Below, one piece after another: positions 54,032 to 63,275 of a stretch of 64,000 nucleotides of DNA. The DNA is from JAIYCX01 sp964353175 (GTDB lineage Bacteria; Bdellovibrionota_C; UBA2361; SZUA-149; DAOLCO01). The DNA is taken from assembly GCA_964353175.1 (NCBI GenBank), contig CAYGUX010000002.1, positions 124,001 to 188,000 of the forward strand. Reading direction: 5' to 3'. A program made the translations under genes and the position numbers. Below the pieces are notes generated by a model that saw nothing but the letters and a program-made list of their open reading frames with translations, made no database searches and was not told where the DNA came from. Each line of letters begins with the position of its first letter. Position 1 is the first letter of the stretch.

Positions 54032-54386
54032 CTACCCCCCCCTCTTTCCCTTTCTCAGATAATTTACTGATAACCCGCAATATTCGTTACTCCAGAAGAT
54101 AAAGAGGGGAAGTTCTAAAAAAGAAAGTTTAAAAGGAAGAGGCATAATGGCAGGCGTTTAATAGGTGCTAGGTTTTTTAAAATTATGGTCCATAAGATTT
54201 ATGTTTAGGGTCAGTATATGCTTGGAAAGATACTCCTATTTTGTAGTTGAGTGGTGTGGAATATTGGATTGGCATGGGAGATAAGTGGTAACTGGATCCA
54301 TTGGTGGTGACATTCTATGATGCTAGAAGTAGTTAGAAGGTTTTCGGAGGGTGGTACTTAAGGTTACTCACTCGATATATTTTAGG
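54032..54386. other. Gap of about 355 bp
   Basis: Between the alpha/beta hydrolase (plus) and the NhaR-like gene (minus). Begins with a run of eight C (54035-54042). No gene, hairpin with a T-run, or promoter stands out. Confidence 0.4.
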
Positions 54387-55283
54387 TTATTTAAAAATGC
54401 TTGTTCCAAACTTAAAAATATCAACAATTACCTTATTCTTTAAGCGACGTTCTAATGAAATCACATAAATTGGCTCTTTGATCTCGTTCGTGCTTCCTAG
54501 TATGCTTAAAGAATATTCTTTAGCGGCCTCTTTTGCAATTATGCTAGGGAGGGGAATGATTCCTACATTTTCGCTGGCAACAATTTTCATTATGGCTGTG
54601 TCCTGGAAATACGCAACAACTTTTGGGTTAATCCCTTTATTCTCTAGCCAGTCGTTGAGTTGATCGTGTAACATGCATTCATTGCCAGGTAATAGCATGT
54701 TGGCATTTTTCATATTTTCTGGAAATTTTCCTTTTAGGCTTTTCTTGAAGCGGGGTGTTGCAAGAAAGCTTATGGTACTTTCCCCCAAAAAATGGTTATA
54801 GGCTTTAATGTGACTTCCAGCAGGAGTCGGTCTATCTGAAATAAGTAGATCGAGATCACCTTTGGCTAGATCGGATAATAGTAGATCGAACTTTCCCTCG
54901 TTGCAACTAATTGTAAGTTCTTTAAACTTATGAAAAGCTGGCTTAAGTATTCGGTAAGAAAGAATTTTGGGAACTGCATCTAGTATTCCTATTCTTAATT
55001 CCTTAGGTTTTGTTTGTAGTGTCCCGGATAGAGTATCTTTTAGTTCCTGGCCCAGAGAAAAGATTTGTTCTGCATACTTAAAGGCTACATTCCCTGCGTC
55101 TGTTAAATAAATATTCCTCCCTTTTTTTTCAAAAAGTTTTTCTCCTAAAGAATCCTCTAAAGTTTTTATTTGCGCACTAATAGTGGGTTGCGCAAGCCTT
55201 AGTTTTTGCGCAGCCTTCGTGATGCTTCCGTAATGACCAATGTGCCACAAATAGTAGAGGTGCTGATAATTTATCCAATCCAT
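54387..55283 (-). CDS. nhaR: LysR family regulator, NhaR-like
   Basis: A 298-residue LysR protein. The start MDWINYQHLYYLWHIGHYGSITKAAQKL and the helix-turn-helix TISAQIKTLEDSLGEKLFEKKGRN closely follow NhaR, the Na+-responsive activator of the NhaA antiporter. No nhaA is in the window. A LysR-type box lies between it and the divergent HPF-like gene. Name given on similarity alone. Confidence 0.72.
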   Translation of the reverse strand: MDWINYQHLYYLWHIGHYGSITKAAQKLRLAQPTISAQIKTLEDSLGEKLFEKKGRNIYLTDAGNVAFKYAEQIFSLGQELKDTLSGTLQTKPKELRIGILDAVPKILSYRILKPAFHKFKELTISCNEGKFDLLLSDLAKGDLDLLISDRPTPAGSHIKAYNHFLGESTISFLATPRFKKSLKGKFPENMKNANMLLPGNECMLHDQLNDWLENKGINPKVVAYFQDTAIMKIVASENVGIIPLPSIIAKEAAKEYSLSILGSTNEIKEPIYVISLERRLKNKVIVDIFKFGTSIFK

Positions 55284-55320
55284 AGAGCAAACCTATATAA
55301 TAGTAATAATATTTCTAATA

Positions 55321-55338
55321 TACCTATCTTTGTAGGTA
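55321..55338. promoter_or_regulatory. Inverted repeat, possible LysR box
   Basis: TACCTA-N6-TAGGTA in the 101 bp between the NhaR-like gene and the HPF-like gene. LysR proteins often bind such short dyads in a divergent promoter; likely site for this regulator. Confidence 0.4.
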
Positions 55339-55384
55339 AGGCATAATATTTTTAGTGAATAAATCAAAGAGGAGATTAACCGAT

Positions 55385-55699
55385 ATGCAACATATACAAG
55401 TATATTATAGTAGTTTAAATTATCATGATTTTGACAGGTCGAGCATTGAAAATATAGTTAATAGTGCTTTGGATAGATATTTAGGAGTTGTGAAGTCGGT
55501 AGAGGTTCGTCTAAGGGATGTAAATGGTCCAAAGGGAGGTATTGATAAGCTAGTTACTCTTAGAGTGCACACGGCCAACAAGGAACACGTGATTAAGAGC
55601 AAGGGGAATAATTTTATGCAAGCTACTTACTCGGCTTGTCGAAGGGCAAAGAGAGCCGTTGGTAGATATATAGATAGGAGGAATTCTTATGACTACTAG
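55385..55699 (+). CDS. HPF/RaiA-like ribosome-associated protein
   Basis: A 105-residue protein from the ATG at 55385, which has AGGAG about 10 bp upstream; a GTG at 55355 would add 10 residues. Core VEVRLRDVNGPKGGIDKLVTLRVH and a C-terminal basic helix (SACRRAKRAVGRYIDRR) match hibernation-factor-like (sigma-54 modulation) proteins. Such proteins bind the 30S decoding region. Next gene overlaps its end by 11 bp. Confidence 0.72.
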   Translation: MQHIQVYYSSLNYHDFDRSSIENIVNSALDRYLGVVKSVEVRLRDVNGPKGGIDKLVTLRVHTANKEHVIKSKGNNFMQATYSACRRAKRAVGRYIDRRNSYDY

Positions 55700-56171
55700 C
55701 GGCGCTGTCCTTAATTACAATCATTTATATAAAGTTTTAAGTAGGAAAAGTAGTTTCGCACCCTGTGATGAGGTGTTGAAAAGGATAGTTATTCTGGCTT
55801 TACTTGCTGGGTTGGCTGATGGATCTATGGTTAGAGAAGAATTGGATGTTATAAAAGGCAATATAATAAATAGATTTAAGAAAAGTGAAAAAGACTTGTT
55901 AAGTTATTTAGGTTCTGCGGATATTTACATAGATAATTGTGATTCTGAGATGTTATTCGAATTAGTAAGTGAGGAGCTAAGGTCTAGACTTACTCAAAGT
56001 CAGTTATTGGAAGTATGTGATTTTCTTTCTGATGTGGTTCTTGCTGATAATAGCTTGTCATTTGAAGAAGAGAAGTTGTTAAATAGGCTCATTGAAATTT
56101 TTGAATTAGATGCGATTTTAGCTGCAAAAAGGCCTAACGTGAATAATAGAGGGATTTACTGGGAGGGGTAG
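55689..56171 (+). CDS. TerB-like protein
   Basis: A 160-residue helical protein. LADGSMVREELDVIKG and LADNSLSFEEEKLLNRLIEIFEL are the paired acidic DGxxxxxE motifs of the TerB/DjlA-like fold. Metal binding or stress-response roles are known for TerB; function here not known. Translated from within the HPF-like gene end, so coupled with it. Confidence 0.75.
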   Translation: MTTSGAVLNYNHLYKVLSRKSSFAPCDEVLKRIVILALLAGLADGSMVREELDVIKGNIINRFKKSEKDLLSYLGSADIYIDNCDSEMLFELVSEELRSRLTQSQLLEVCDFLSDVVLADNSLSFEEEKLLNRLIEIFELDAILAAKRPNVNNRGIYWEG

Positions 56172-56296
56172 GGATGCTTCTAAACTTGAATAAGTAGATA
56201 ATTTTGTGTAAGTAAGATAAATTTATTATTCCCACTTAATTATACTTAACGTTTTCTTCAAAGCTTTTTGTATCATTGTTTGATAAAACGGAGTTT

Positions 56297-56887
56297 ATGA
56301 AATATCCTATTTTGGCGTTACTTTTTATCTGCATACCAATAGCCCTTATTGCTCAACCTTCACAGGGAAGTAAGGATAATATTGTCAATTATGAGGCTAA
56401 GGGTAACTTAGAGATTACACACCCACTTGAATGTGTAGGCTTTTCGGAACTTCATAATAAATTGACTCCAGCGGATCTATACAACGGTCTTAGTAAGTGT
56501 ATGGAGAAGGAAGACTACGAAAAGGCGTATCAGATGTTTGTTTTGGCAGGAGTTTATTCTACCTATGATAAGCTAAGGGTTGCAGATAAATCAGCGCATC
56601 AGGCGCACATGGTACTTACCATGCAGGCAATGCAAGCAGGGAAACAAGAAAGTATCGCCCAATTTAAAGAAAAATTAAGTAGTGAGCTAAGCAAGGGAAC
56701 ACCAGCTTTAAAGAAGAATTGCGAGACTGTGCGTAAGATTGGGAAGCCAGATTACTATCCAAGTTATATGATTCAGCATGGTATAGGTGCATTTGATAAG
56801 ACAAAAACAAAAAAAGATTTGGTTGATAGTTTCGATCCTGATAATGCTTGGACGAAGGCTCTTGATGCATATTTACATTGTCCTTAG
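56297..56887 (+). CDS. Secreted conserved hypothetical protein
   Basis: The ATG at 56297 gives a signal peptide ending near IALIAQ (cleavage about residue 20). The mature protein has a helical block (LTPADLYNGLSKCMEKEDYEKAYQMFVLAGVYSTYDKLRVADKSAHQAHMVLTMQA) and two or three Cys. Probably periplasmic. The conserved helical motif is familiar from uncharacterised Gram-negative proteins, but I cannot name a family. Confidence 0.72.
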   Translation: MKYPILALLFICIPIALIAQPSQGSKDNIVNYEAKGNLEITHPLECVGFSELHNKLTPADLYNGLSKCMEKEDYEKAYQMFVLAGVYSTYDKLRVADKSAHQAHMVLTMQAMQAGKQESIAQFKEKLSSELSKGTPALKKNCETVRKIGKPDYYPSYMIQHGIGAFDKTKTKKDLVDSFDPDNAWTKALDAYLHCP

Positions 56888-57100
56888 TGGGGCTAGGCTA
56901 GTTTTGGATAGCACTAGGACTTTTAATATCGTTAAATGTGATTTAGCTTAACCTCTACTCTTAGAATATCTGTAACTGATTAAAATAGAGGTATATAAGC
57001 CATGTATTTCCTACTTGAGTTGTGCGGGTTTCCTAATTTTTCGTGGGCAGGATTGGTCTAACATGTTAGCTTTAACCCTTAATAATTATGGAGAATATAT

Positions 57101-57379
57101 ATGAAGAAATTACTTTTATGCACTGTGGTCCTATCATTAACAGCTTCTTGTTCTGGAATGAGAAAGTCAGGTGACCAGTTCACAACTCATGCTGAAGCAA
57201 TTAACTTGTTTGGAATGCATTTGCCAGAATGTGATTACGCAAAAGCTAAAAGCCTAGTTCCTGCTGGAGCAACTATTCATACTGTTTCCTCTTCTCCTAC
57301 TGATTGGACTTCTGTATTAGGTGTTTTAAATAACATTGTAGGTGTTAGTGTCACTCAAATTAGTGGAACAACTAAATAG
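57101..57379 (+). CDS. TRL-like lipoprotein
   Basis: A 92-residue protein. Lipobox LTASC (Cys17), then an HAEAINLFGMHLPECDYAKAKSL block and a Gly/Val-rich C-terminus, as in TRL-like proteins (small proteins named after a tRNA-linked locus, role unknown). Good intrinsic terminator follows. Confidence 0.75.
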   Translation: MKKLLLCTVVLSLTASCSGMRKSGDQFTTHAEAINLFGMHLPECDYAKAKSLVPAGATIHTVSSSPTDWTSVLGVLNNIVGVSVTQISGTTK

Positions 57380-57406
57380 TTTTTGCTAGTTTATTAGTTG
57401 TACATT

Positions 57407-57446
57407 ACCTCAGAACATAGATTTCCTATGTTCTGAGGTTTTTTTA
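57407..57446 (+). terminator. Intrinsic terminator
   Basis: ACCTCAGAACATAG (57407-57420) pairs with CTATGTTCTGAGGT (57426-57439) with a 5-nt loop, followed by T7. A textbook terminator for the TRL-like gene. Confidence 0.92.
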
Positions 57447-57450
57447 TTTA

Positions 57451-57699
57451 GTGAAGTACTGTAGGGCAATTAAACAATACTTGAAAATACGGTACTTCTT
57501 TCGGAAACGGGGAATATGGCTTTCTTTTTCAATTAAAGTTACCCGTACTCGGCAAGAGTTTTTTATTGATTCAAGAGAAAAAGGCACTTTTATTTTTTGG
57601 ATGCCAGCAATAATTCTTCATATTTTACCTGATAGGGATTGGGAGAGAAGGGAGATTGAAGATTTGAGGCATCGGATTTTCAATGCGATGTTAAAGTAG
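57451..57699 (+). CDS. Small hypothetical protein
   Basis: An 82-residue frame from GTG 57451, just after a terminator, with no close promoter and a weak ribosome binding site. The sequence is basic and helical at its start, with DRDWERREIEDLRHRIFNAM at its end. The pattern looks protein-like, but I do not recognise a family. Expression is uncertain. Confidence 0.5.
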   Translation: MKYCRAIKQYLKIRYFFRKRGIWLSFSIKVTRTRQEFFIDSREKGTFIFWMPAIILHILPDRDWERREIEDLRHRIFNAMLK

Positions 57700-58031
57700 G
57701 ATTTTAGTTGTATCCTTAATCCTCTCTATAGGGTCTTTTATCTAATAAATTCGGTTTAAGTCCCATTTTGCGCTGATAGATCGAAATAATGCCCTAAAAA
57801 ATAAAATACCAATAGATTCTTACGAAAGCGAATTAGATCCTTAGTCTGGACTCTTTTTAAATACTATTGTTAGCCTTAGACTATATTAATTTAAATTTCT
57901 TCACTTTTTTTGAAACAATTAGCTTTTTGAGTTTCATAATGCTGACAAGTCTCTAGCCCACGTTATTCACGATCCTCCTACTGCGGCTAGTCCTATTAAC
58001 ATCTTAGAATTAAGTGTAATTTGAAGTCTTT
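57700..58031. other. Gap of about 330 bp
   Basis: AT-rich, without a supported gene or hairpin. Promoter for the 700-residue gene is expected here, but none stands out. Confidence 0.35.
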
Positions 58032-60134
58032 ATGCCATTAGACCAAGCAAACTCTAAATTGACGAAAGAAGAGGACTTAGCCTTACCTAGTATAACGGCC
58101 TCTGATTTAGCAAAGTATAGTATTCTTAAACTTTCACAAATATTGCCTAGTGGACTAGATCTTTTAGTCATACCGCAAACACATCAAAATTCGAGTAAGC
58201 TGGATACTGAAAAGAGCCAAGCTTTATTAAAGGGCTTAGAGCAAATTGAAAAATTAGGTACTTTTAAAGTTGAGCTATTCCATCCGGAGAATACAAATGA
58301 AGGGGAGATGCTTAATCCCTTAATACTAATCGGTCAATTTCACTCAGAGCCAGATGGTAGTATTCCATCTCAGTCACTAAAGCATCAATTTCAGGTTTGT
58401 AAGGCTGTCAAAATTTTACATGATCATGGAATTGATCGATTGTATATGGAGGGCGTAATGAATTTATCTGATAAAATGAATGCGGCTGAAGTCGATAAGC
58501 ACAAGGAAGAACTTGCCAATTATCCTAGGCTTGATAATTCTCACGTAGGTTACAAGAATAGCTTGAAAAACGGATTAGAGCTACTCACCGATGAAAGTAA
58601 GTTCACTCAAGAGATGTCTGCCCGTAAGGAAAAGGAGCTCGCTATTATTCTGTCTATTGCTTATTTAAACGACCCATCATTGCAAATCACTGGGATGGAG
58701 AACCCAGAGACTAAAGGCAGATTCGCTGGGTTTTATAACGAAATCAGTGCAAATTATACAGAGGGTAACAATGTATATAAGAGGTTATTCAATTTGCAAG
58801 GGCCTTTAGATATTTCAGTTGAGCAAGATGAGGTGGGTAAGGTATCTAAAATTAAACTTATAGATCAAACAGGCAAGATAGAATTCATAAACTCTAAAAA
58901 TGAATTCTCAGCTTTTAAAAAGGTTATAGAGTCTATCGTGTTAGCAGTAGATTCAAGTCCGGAAATGGTCGCCTCTGTAGGCACCTCTGAGGCAAGAGAA
59001 AATTATGTTGCCAATAAGATAGCTGGTCCAGCAATGGTTGTGATTGGTCAAAGTCATGTTGCTAATTTCGAAAGCTATAAAAATAAGCGGTCTATAATTT
59101 TAATCAGCGAAAAAACTTGGGATGGGGAGGCTTTTAAGGAAGGGATTTTAAGAGTTGATAGATTTAAAGAATCAATAGAGCTCGCCATGGAAAAACCTCT
59201 TTCGGAAGATTCTCTTAATAGACTTATAGTCGGATTGAATGATAGCAATAGAAAACTAGTAATAGAAGTAGCTTCAAAAATAGAAAATCAAAATGATGCT
59301 AGCCTTAAACTACTAATGCCACAGTTAGTTGAAGTTTTAAGAAGTATAAATATCCAAAATCTTCTTTTGGTAACAAATCTAATTGACTCCTATTCTAGCA
59401 GAACGAATTCACCACTTCCTGATGAACTTGGCTCTGTTCTTTCTGATCGTTTGTCTGTGGCACAGAATACCGATGAGAAACTAAAAGTATTTGGTGCATT
59501 TCGTGCGCTAAAATTGCAATTAAACAAGGAGGCAGTATCTTTAGCTACTGATCTTTTGGATGATAGTGAGCCTAGTGTAGTTAGTGGTGCTCTTTATACT
59601 ATTGCGATAGTTGCTAAGGCAGAGATTCCTAGGCTTGTTCCAAAGATACGAGAAATTATCGATACTTCTGATAAAAGACATGATTTTTCTGGAGCCGATC
59701 GCATTAAACGCGATGCGATATTTACATTGAGTCAATGTGAAGGTCCAACTTTTAAAGGTGAGGTTTTACCTTATTTCCTATCCCTTAATAAAGCTTTAAT
59801 AGTGAGAATTAAAAGCATAGATGGTTCGAAGGATGAGGCTTTAATTGAAAAGAGCGCTTTAATTTCAAGTCTTTGTGACATGTCAAAGGCAATAGTCGAG
59901 AAAACAACTGAAGAGGATAAGCGGAAATTGGTGGGTGAGTTAGTTGATTCTTTGTTATATGCACTAAGGACTGAGACAAGAAACGAAGTGGATAATTTCT
60001 CTAGGGACAAAGCCAAGAATGTAATCGTTAAATTTGGAGAATTATCGAAAGATATAATTGAGAAGGAGAGAGAATCGAACTTGATCTCACCAAGGACTTA
60101 TAGGGAGATGATGGAGTTGTTTGGAGGTAAATAG
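58032..60134 (+). CDS. TIKI/TraB-like protein with helical-repeat tail
   Basis: A 700-residue protein without signal peptide. N-terminal half: ILIGQFHSEPDG (GxxH at 101-104), YMEG (Glu140), ARENYVANKI (321-330) and VVIGQSHVANF (second GxxH, 339-342). This is the layout of the TraB/ChaN/EreA-like (TIKI) metalloprotein superfamily. Residues about 395-690 are regular helical pairs (ALYTIAIVAKAEIPRLVPKIREI and the like), that is HEAT-like. The two-part fusion is unusual. Proteolysis or heme-iron activity are both known in the superfamily. Confidence 0.7.
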   Translation: MPLDQANSKLTKEEDLALPSITASDLAKYSILKLSQILPSGLDLLVIPQTHQNSSKLDTEKSQALLKGLEQIEKLGTFKVELFHPENTNEGEMLNPLILIGQFHSEPDGSIPSQSLKHQFQVCKAVKILHDHGIDRLYMEGVMNLSDKMNAAEVDKHKEELANYPRLDNSHVGYKNSLKNGLELLTDESKFTQEMSARKEKELAIILSIAYLNDPSLQITGMENPETKGRFAGFYNEISANYTEGNNVYKRLFNLQGPLDISVEQDEVGKVSKIKLIDQTGKIEFINSKNEFSAFKKVIESIVLAVDSSPEMVASVGTSEARENYVANKIAGPAMVVIGQSHVANFESYKNKRSIILISEKTWDGEAFKEGILRVDRFKESIELAMEKPLSEDSLNRLIVGLNDSNRKLVIEVASKIENQNDASLKLLMPQLVEVLRSINIQNLLLVTNLIDSYSSRTNSPLPDELGSVLSDRLSVAQNTDEKLKVFGAFRALKLQLNKEAVSLATDLLDDSEPSVVSGALYTIAIVAKAEIPRLVPKIREIIDTSDKRHDFSGADRIKRDAIFTLSQCEGPTFKGEVLPYFLSLNKALIVRIKSIDGSKDEALIEKSALISSLCDMSKAIVEKTTEEDKRKLVGELVDSLLYALRTETRNEVDNFSRDKAKNVIVKFGELSKDIIEKERESNLISPRTYREMMELFGGK

Positions 60135-60332
60135 CCAAAAAGTACGGTATCCCAGTATCACCTAGTTTTTATAAATATAATTTTGACACAGTTTATTTCT
60201 GTGAAGTTGTGATTTCAACTGATGACCTAATTATTATCTGTAAATTTTGAAATAAATGTTCCATAGCTAATGTCATTGATGTAAACTTAAAGTTGCGTTT
60301 TGGTTTTTCTGAGGGTTTTTTGAGGTGATAGC

Positions 60333-61334
60333 ATGAATCGCTTGAGAAGATTTCTGAAAGCTCAGATCTTAGTGTTTGGTTTGGTTGCCGCTTTTGCCGG
60401 TCATCAATATCTAATCAAGGTCAGCGTTGATTTGAAACATCGGAATGTTATTCATCAAACGGTCGTAACATACTCCGTAGCGCTTTTAATGGCGTTTGGA
60501 ATGTTAATTGCGAGATTAGTGTACGTTCAATTAGTTCGCAGAGCCCGCAGAGGGGCGCCGTGTAGGCGAACTAAGAGACGTAGCCAACTCGCTAAGCTAG
60601 CGGGTCTCTTTGTCTTCCTTTTCAAGAAAGGGAAATTCAAAGACAAGTGGTTTCTTGTCTGGAGCACTGCATTGGGAACAATGTCAGTAGCTTTGACATA
60701 CAAGCTGCAAGGAAATCTGACTCCAGGACTTGGCAGCTATTTAAATGCGGTTCCATGGGTTTTACCCGTATATTGGATATTGCATAGGAAACCTTGCACG
60801 TTACCTGAGGCACTATTAATGGCCTTAGGAATGCTTGCAGTAATTGTTACAGGTCAGCTTAGGAGTGCTGATCGCGAGTGGGGTACATTGATCCTCAGTG
60901 TGGGGCTGCTTTGTTTGATAAGTATATTGTTCGTATTCCAGGATAATAGAATTCGAACATTTACTAAGGAACAGGGCCCATTGAGTATTGAGGTAATCAG
61001 AAAGTCCGTATCAATGATTACATTGCTACTGGTATTTACGGTGAACAGCTTCTTCAGCGAGGATCGCTTTGAGTTTACTCTGTCGGAATATGCTGCGCTC
61101 ATTGCAAGGGGAGTAGTAGGAACGATACTAGCGTTTTTGGTACTGTTAGGAAACTCAAATTTAGGAATGATCAAAACGGATGTAATCAAAAGGTTGGGCC
61201 AATTAGTTGGGCTTGTTACTTTGATTGCTTTCACTGGAGGTGAAAATCTCCAATGGTTAGTTCCTATAGTCGCTTTTTATTTGTTTGTCCTTGTTGCGCT
61301 TATGCGTAGAAAAGAGCAACAATCACGGTTTTAA
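60333..61334 (+). CDS. DMT-like (EamA-type) membrane transporter
   Basis: A 333-residue protein with about 10 membrane helices and two helix sets divided by a basic loop (RRARRGAPCRRTKRRSQLAK). The layout resembles EamA/DMT nucleotide-sugar and metabolite transporters, but no signature is sure. GAGGTGA 5 bp upstream of ATG, terminator right after. Its base composition is richer in GC than the neighbours. Possibly acquired. Confidence 0.72.
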   Translation: MNRLRRFLKAQILVFGLVAAFAGHQYLIKVSVDLKHRNVIHQTVVTYSVALLMAFGMLIARLVYVQLVRRARRGAPCRRTKRRSQLAKLAGLFVFLFKKGKFKDKWFLVWSTALGTMSVALTYKLQGNLTPGLGSYLNAVPWVLPVYWILHRKPCTLPEALLMALGMLAVIVTGQLRSADREWGTLILSVGLLCLISILFVFQDNRIRTFTKEQGPLSIEVIRKSVSMITLLLVFTVNSFFSEDRFEFTLSEYAALIARGVVGTILAFLVLLGNSNLGMIKTDVIKRLGQLVGLVTLIAFTGGENLQWLVPIVAFYLFVLVALMRRKEQQSRF

Positions 61335-61342
61335 CACACGCA

Positions 61343-61370
61343 GACCTGGCATAAAGCCAGGTCATTTTTA
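61343..61370 (+). terminator. Intrinsic terminator of the DMT-like gene
   Basis: GACCTGGC (61343-61350) pairs with GCCAGGTC (61356-61363), loop ATAAA, followed by ATTTTTA. Between two converging genes. Confidence 0.85.
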
Positions 61371-61373
61371 AAA

Positions 61374-61766
61374 TTATCTTTCCAGTAGTGCACAGAGCAC
61401 GTCTCTCTTAGCCTGATCTTTGCCCATGTAGTAGTCTATATGACTCTCTTTGCTTTTCATGCGACCATCTCCCGTCACATAAGCAGTAAATGCTACAATC
61501 TTTCCGTTATATCCAGCGTCTCTAATTTTGATTGCAAGTTCATTGCCATCAATCTCTGGCATATTTATATCAAGAGCGATAAGATCAAATCCTTTTGCAT
61601 TGATTGAATTTCTAATAAAAACTTCAAGAGCCGTGGCACTTCCTAGAATTGGAACAACCTCTGCCCCTATAGTTTCAAATTGAATCGTTAGTAAGGAAAG
61701 CATGTCCTTATTATCGTCAACTATGAGGACTCTTTTTTTTGGTTGATCTTCCGAATTTTTTTCCAT
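61374..61766 (-). CDS. Single-domain response regulator
   Basis: A 130-residue CheY-like receiver domain. Asp residues in VLIVDDNKD (16-17) and the phospho-Asp in LIALDINMPEIDG (about 61), Lys in MGKDQ near 112. No output domain. The partner histidine kinase is not in the window. Confidence 0.92.
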   Translation of the reverse strand: MEKNSEDQPKKRVLIVDDNKDMLSLLTIQFETIGAEVVPILGSATALEVFIRNSINAKGFDLIALDINMPEIDGNELAIKIRDAGYNGKIVAFTAYVTGDGRMKSKESHIDYYMGKDQAKRDVLCALLER

Positions 61767-62196
61767 GAACTTCCCTATATTAATATGGAGGTAGGCTGAT
61801 TAGCTGGGTATTAAATCTTAAGTTTTAATATCGACAATTTTGCTAAAAAGTTAAGTGCCGTCTTAAAATTACTCCATTCTAGCATTAATTAACTAATTAG
61901 ATTTATTTATAGTTATAGGCTTAAACTTACAATAGACATAAAAGCATATAGTATTAATGGGTTGAAGGTATTGAATACCTCTAAATATAGGTACTTAGGG
62001 CTATCAGTCGCTATATCAGAAAGGAAGGGGATATATTTTCGTAATACTTTGAAAATAGCTTTGTACGATTCATCCCATAAATTTCATTAAAGCAGTGACC
62101 AATTTGTCTAGCCTTACCCAGCTTGGAGATTTGGATTTGAGTTACGATAGTTATGCACCAATAGGTATGTGCAATTTATTGATTGGAGAGCATCGA
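61767..62196. other. Gap of about 430 bp with one palindrome
   Basis: Lies upstream of the response-regulator gene and downstream of the TauE-like gene. It contains the palindrome at 61966-61980. Otherwise AT-rich and without a supported gene. Confidence 0.4.
61966..61980. promoter_or_regulatory. 15-bp palindrome
   Basis: AGGTATTGAATACCT is a perfect palindrome in the gap. It may be a protein-binding site for the response-regulator gene (200 bp away). Confidence 0.35.
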
Positions 62197-63033
62197 CTAT
62201 GTTGGAAAATTTTCTCTGAGTAGTTGCTTTAGTTTTGTTTCAACTCCATTTTCAACTGAGACTAATTTAACCGCAGGCGACTTATCCGCTATTATTGTTG
62301 AGCTTGTATTAAAGAATAGAAATAACCCTGAAAAAGCCATTGTGCTATATCCGATTTTTCTAAAAGTAGCCTCTTTAAAATATGGTAATATCGCTTTGAT
62401 AGTACAAGTTGAAACGATGGCTGCAATGGCAATAACTGCACCGAGAGATAGTGAATTTGCAGAGAATAGACCTAACTTAAAGTATAAATACAATTTTACT
62501 ACATGAAGTAGAATTTCATTAGCCGCCCTAGTGGCGACGATCTCACTTTTACTCAACCCACTTTTTAAATAAAAGCCATTAAAGATAAGTCCAACTGCTC
62601 CAGTAATACCAGAAACGAGTCCAGCTAAAAATCCAATTAGGATAACTTTAGCTTTTGACATCTGTTTGGTTGAATTGCTTTCTATAGACTTCTTGCCAAT
62701 TAAAAGGAAAAAATTGGACAATAGAAAGATTGAACAAACCCATGAAATAATTAGAGGATCAACATATTTCAAAAGCCACGTACCAAGAAATACAGCAGGC
62801 AATGCCGCGGGTAGAAAATTAAAAACGACCTTCCAGCGAATATCTTGAAAAAGGAAGAAACAACGACTAAGAGAACTTGTAAAAGTTCCAATAACCAATG
62901 CAGATGGAATTTCAGAAACTGGTAGATGTAAAGCCAAGCAAGGAATTAAAATCAAACTAGCCCCACCACCTACAACACTACTAATACTGAAAGCAAAAAT
63001 GGATGATATGAATAGAAAAATCTCAGAGATCAT
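62197..63033 (-). CDS. TauE/SafE family permease
   Basis: A 278-residue membrane protein with 8 helices in two halves. The repeats SISSVVGGGASLILIP (15-30) and VSGITGAVGLIFNGFYL (about 140) are typical TauE/SafE. Such proteins export sulfite, sulfoacetate or similar organosulfur anions; the substrate is unknown. Confidence 0.9.
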   Translation of the reverse strand: MISEIFLFISSIFAFSISSVVGGGASLILIPCLALHLPVSEIPSALVIGTFTSSLSRCFFLFQDIRWKVVFNFLPAALPAVFLGTWLLKYVDPLIISWVCSIFLLSNFFLLIGKKSIESNSTKQMSKAKVILIGFLAGLVSGITGAVGLIFNGFYLKSGLSKSEIVATRAANEILLHVVKLYLYFKLGLFSANSLSLGAVIAIAAIVSTCTIKAILPYFKEATFRKIGYSTMAFSGLFLFFNTSSTIIADKSPAVKLVSVENGVETKLKQLLRENFPT

Positions 63034-63070
63034 AAAGTTATAAAGTTTGAGTCAACATAAAATTTAAAAG

Positions 63071-63129
63071 GATCCTGTGGGGATTTGAGCCGCCGAAATT
63101 CAATTTATAAACCAACTTGGCAACAGGGG
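63071..63129 (-). pseudogene. Possible decayed tRNA
   Basis: On the minus strand a 59-nt stretch has tRNA-like parts: CCCCTGT and ACAGGAT at the ends (5 pairs), a D-arm-like GCCAAGTTGG and a T-loop-like CTCAAAT. The anticodon arm is too short and the stems do not close. Suggestive only. Confidence 0.3.
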
Positions 63130-63275
63130 CAAACAATTGCTTAAATAACTCTATTTGAGGCTCTCAGATTGAAATTCAACTAAGCATGATTGTCATCATA
63201 TTCTACAATGCTTCTGATGCTCTATAATCGATTTTATTAGATAAAATTCATGCCTAGAATTAGGAGGTGTTTAAG

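Noticed and set aside
54035..54042. Run of eight C after the hydrolase stop
   Set aside because: Homopolymer outside the gene; possible sequencing slippage, no further meaning claimed.
63071..63129. Functional tRNA
   Set aside because: Anticodon arm too short and acceptor not fully paired; kept only as a possible remnant.
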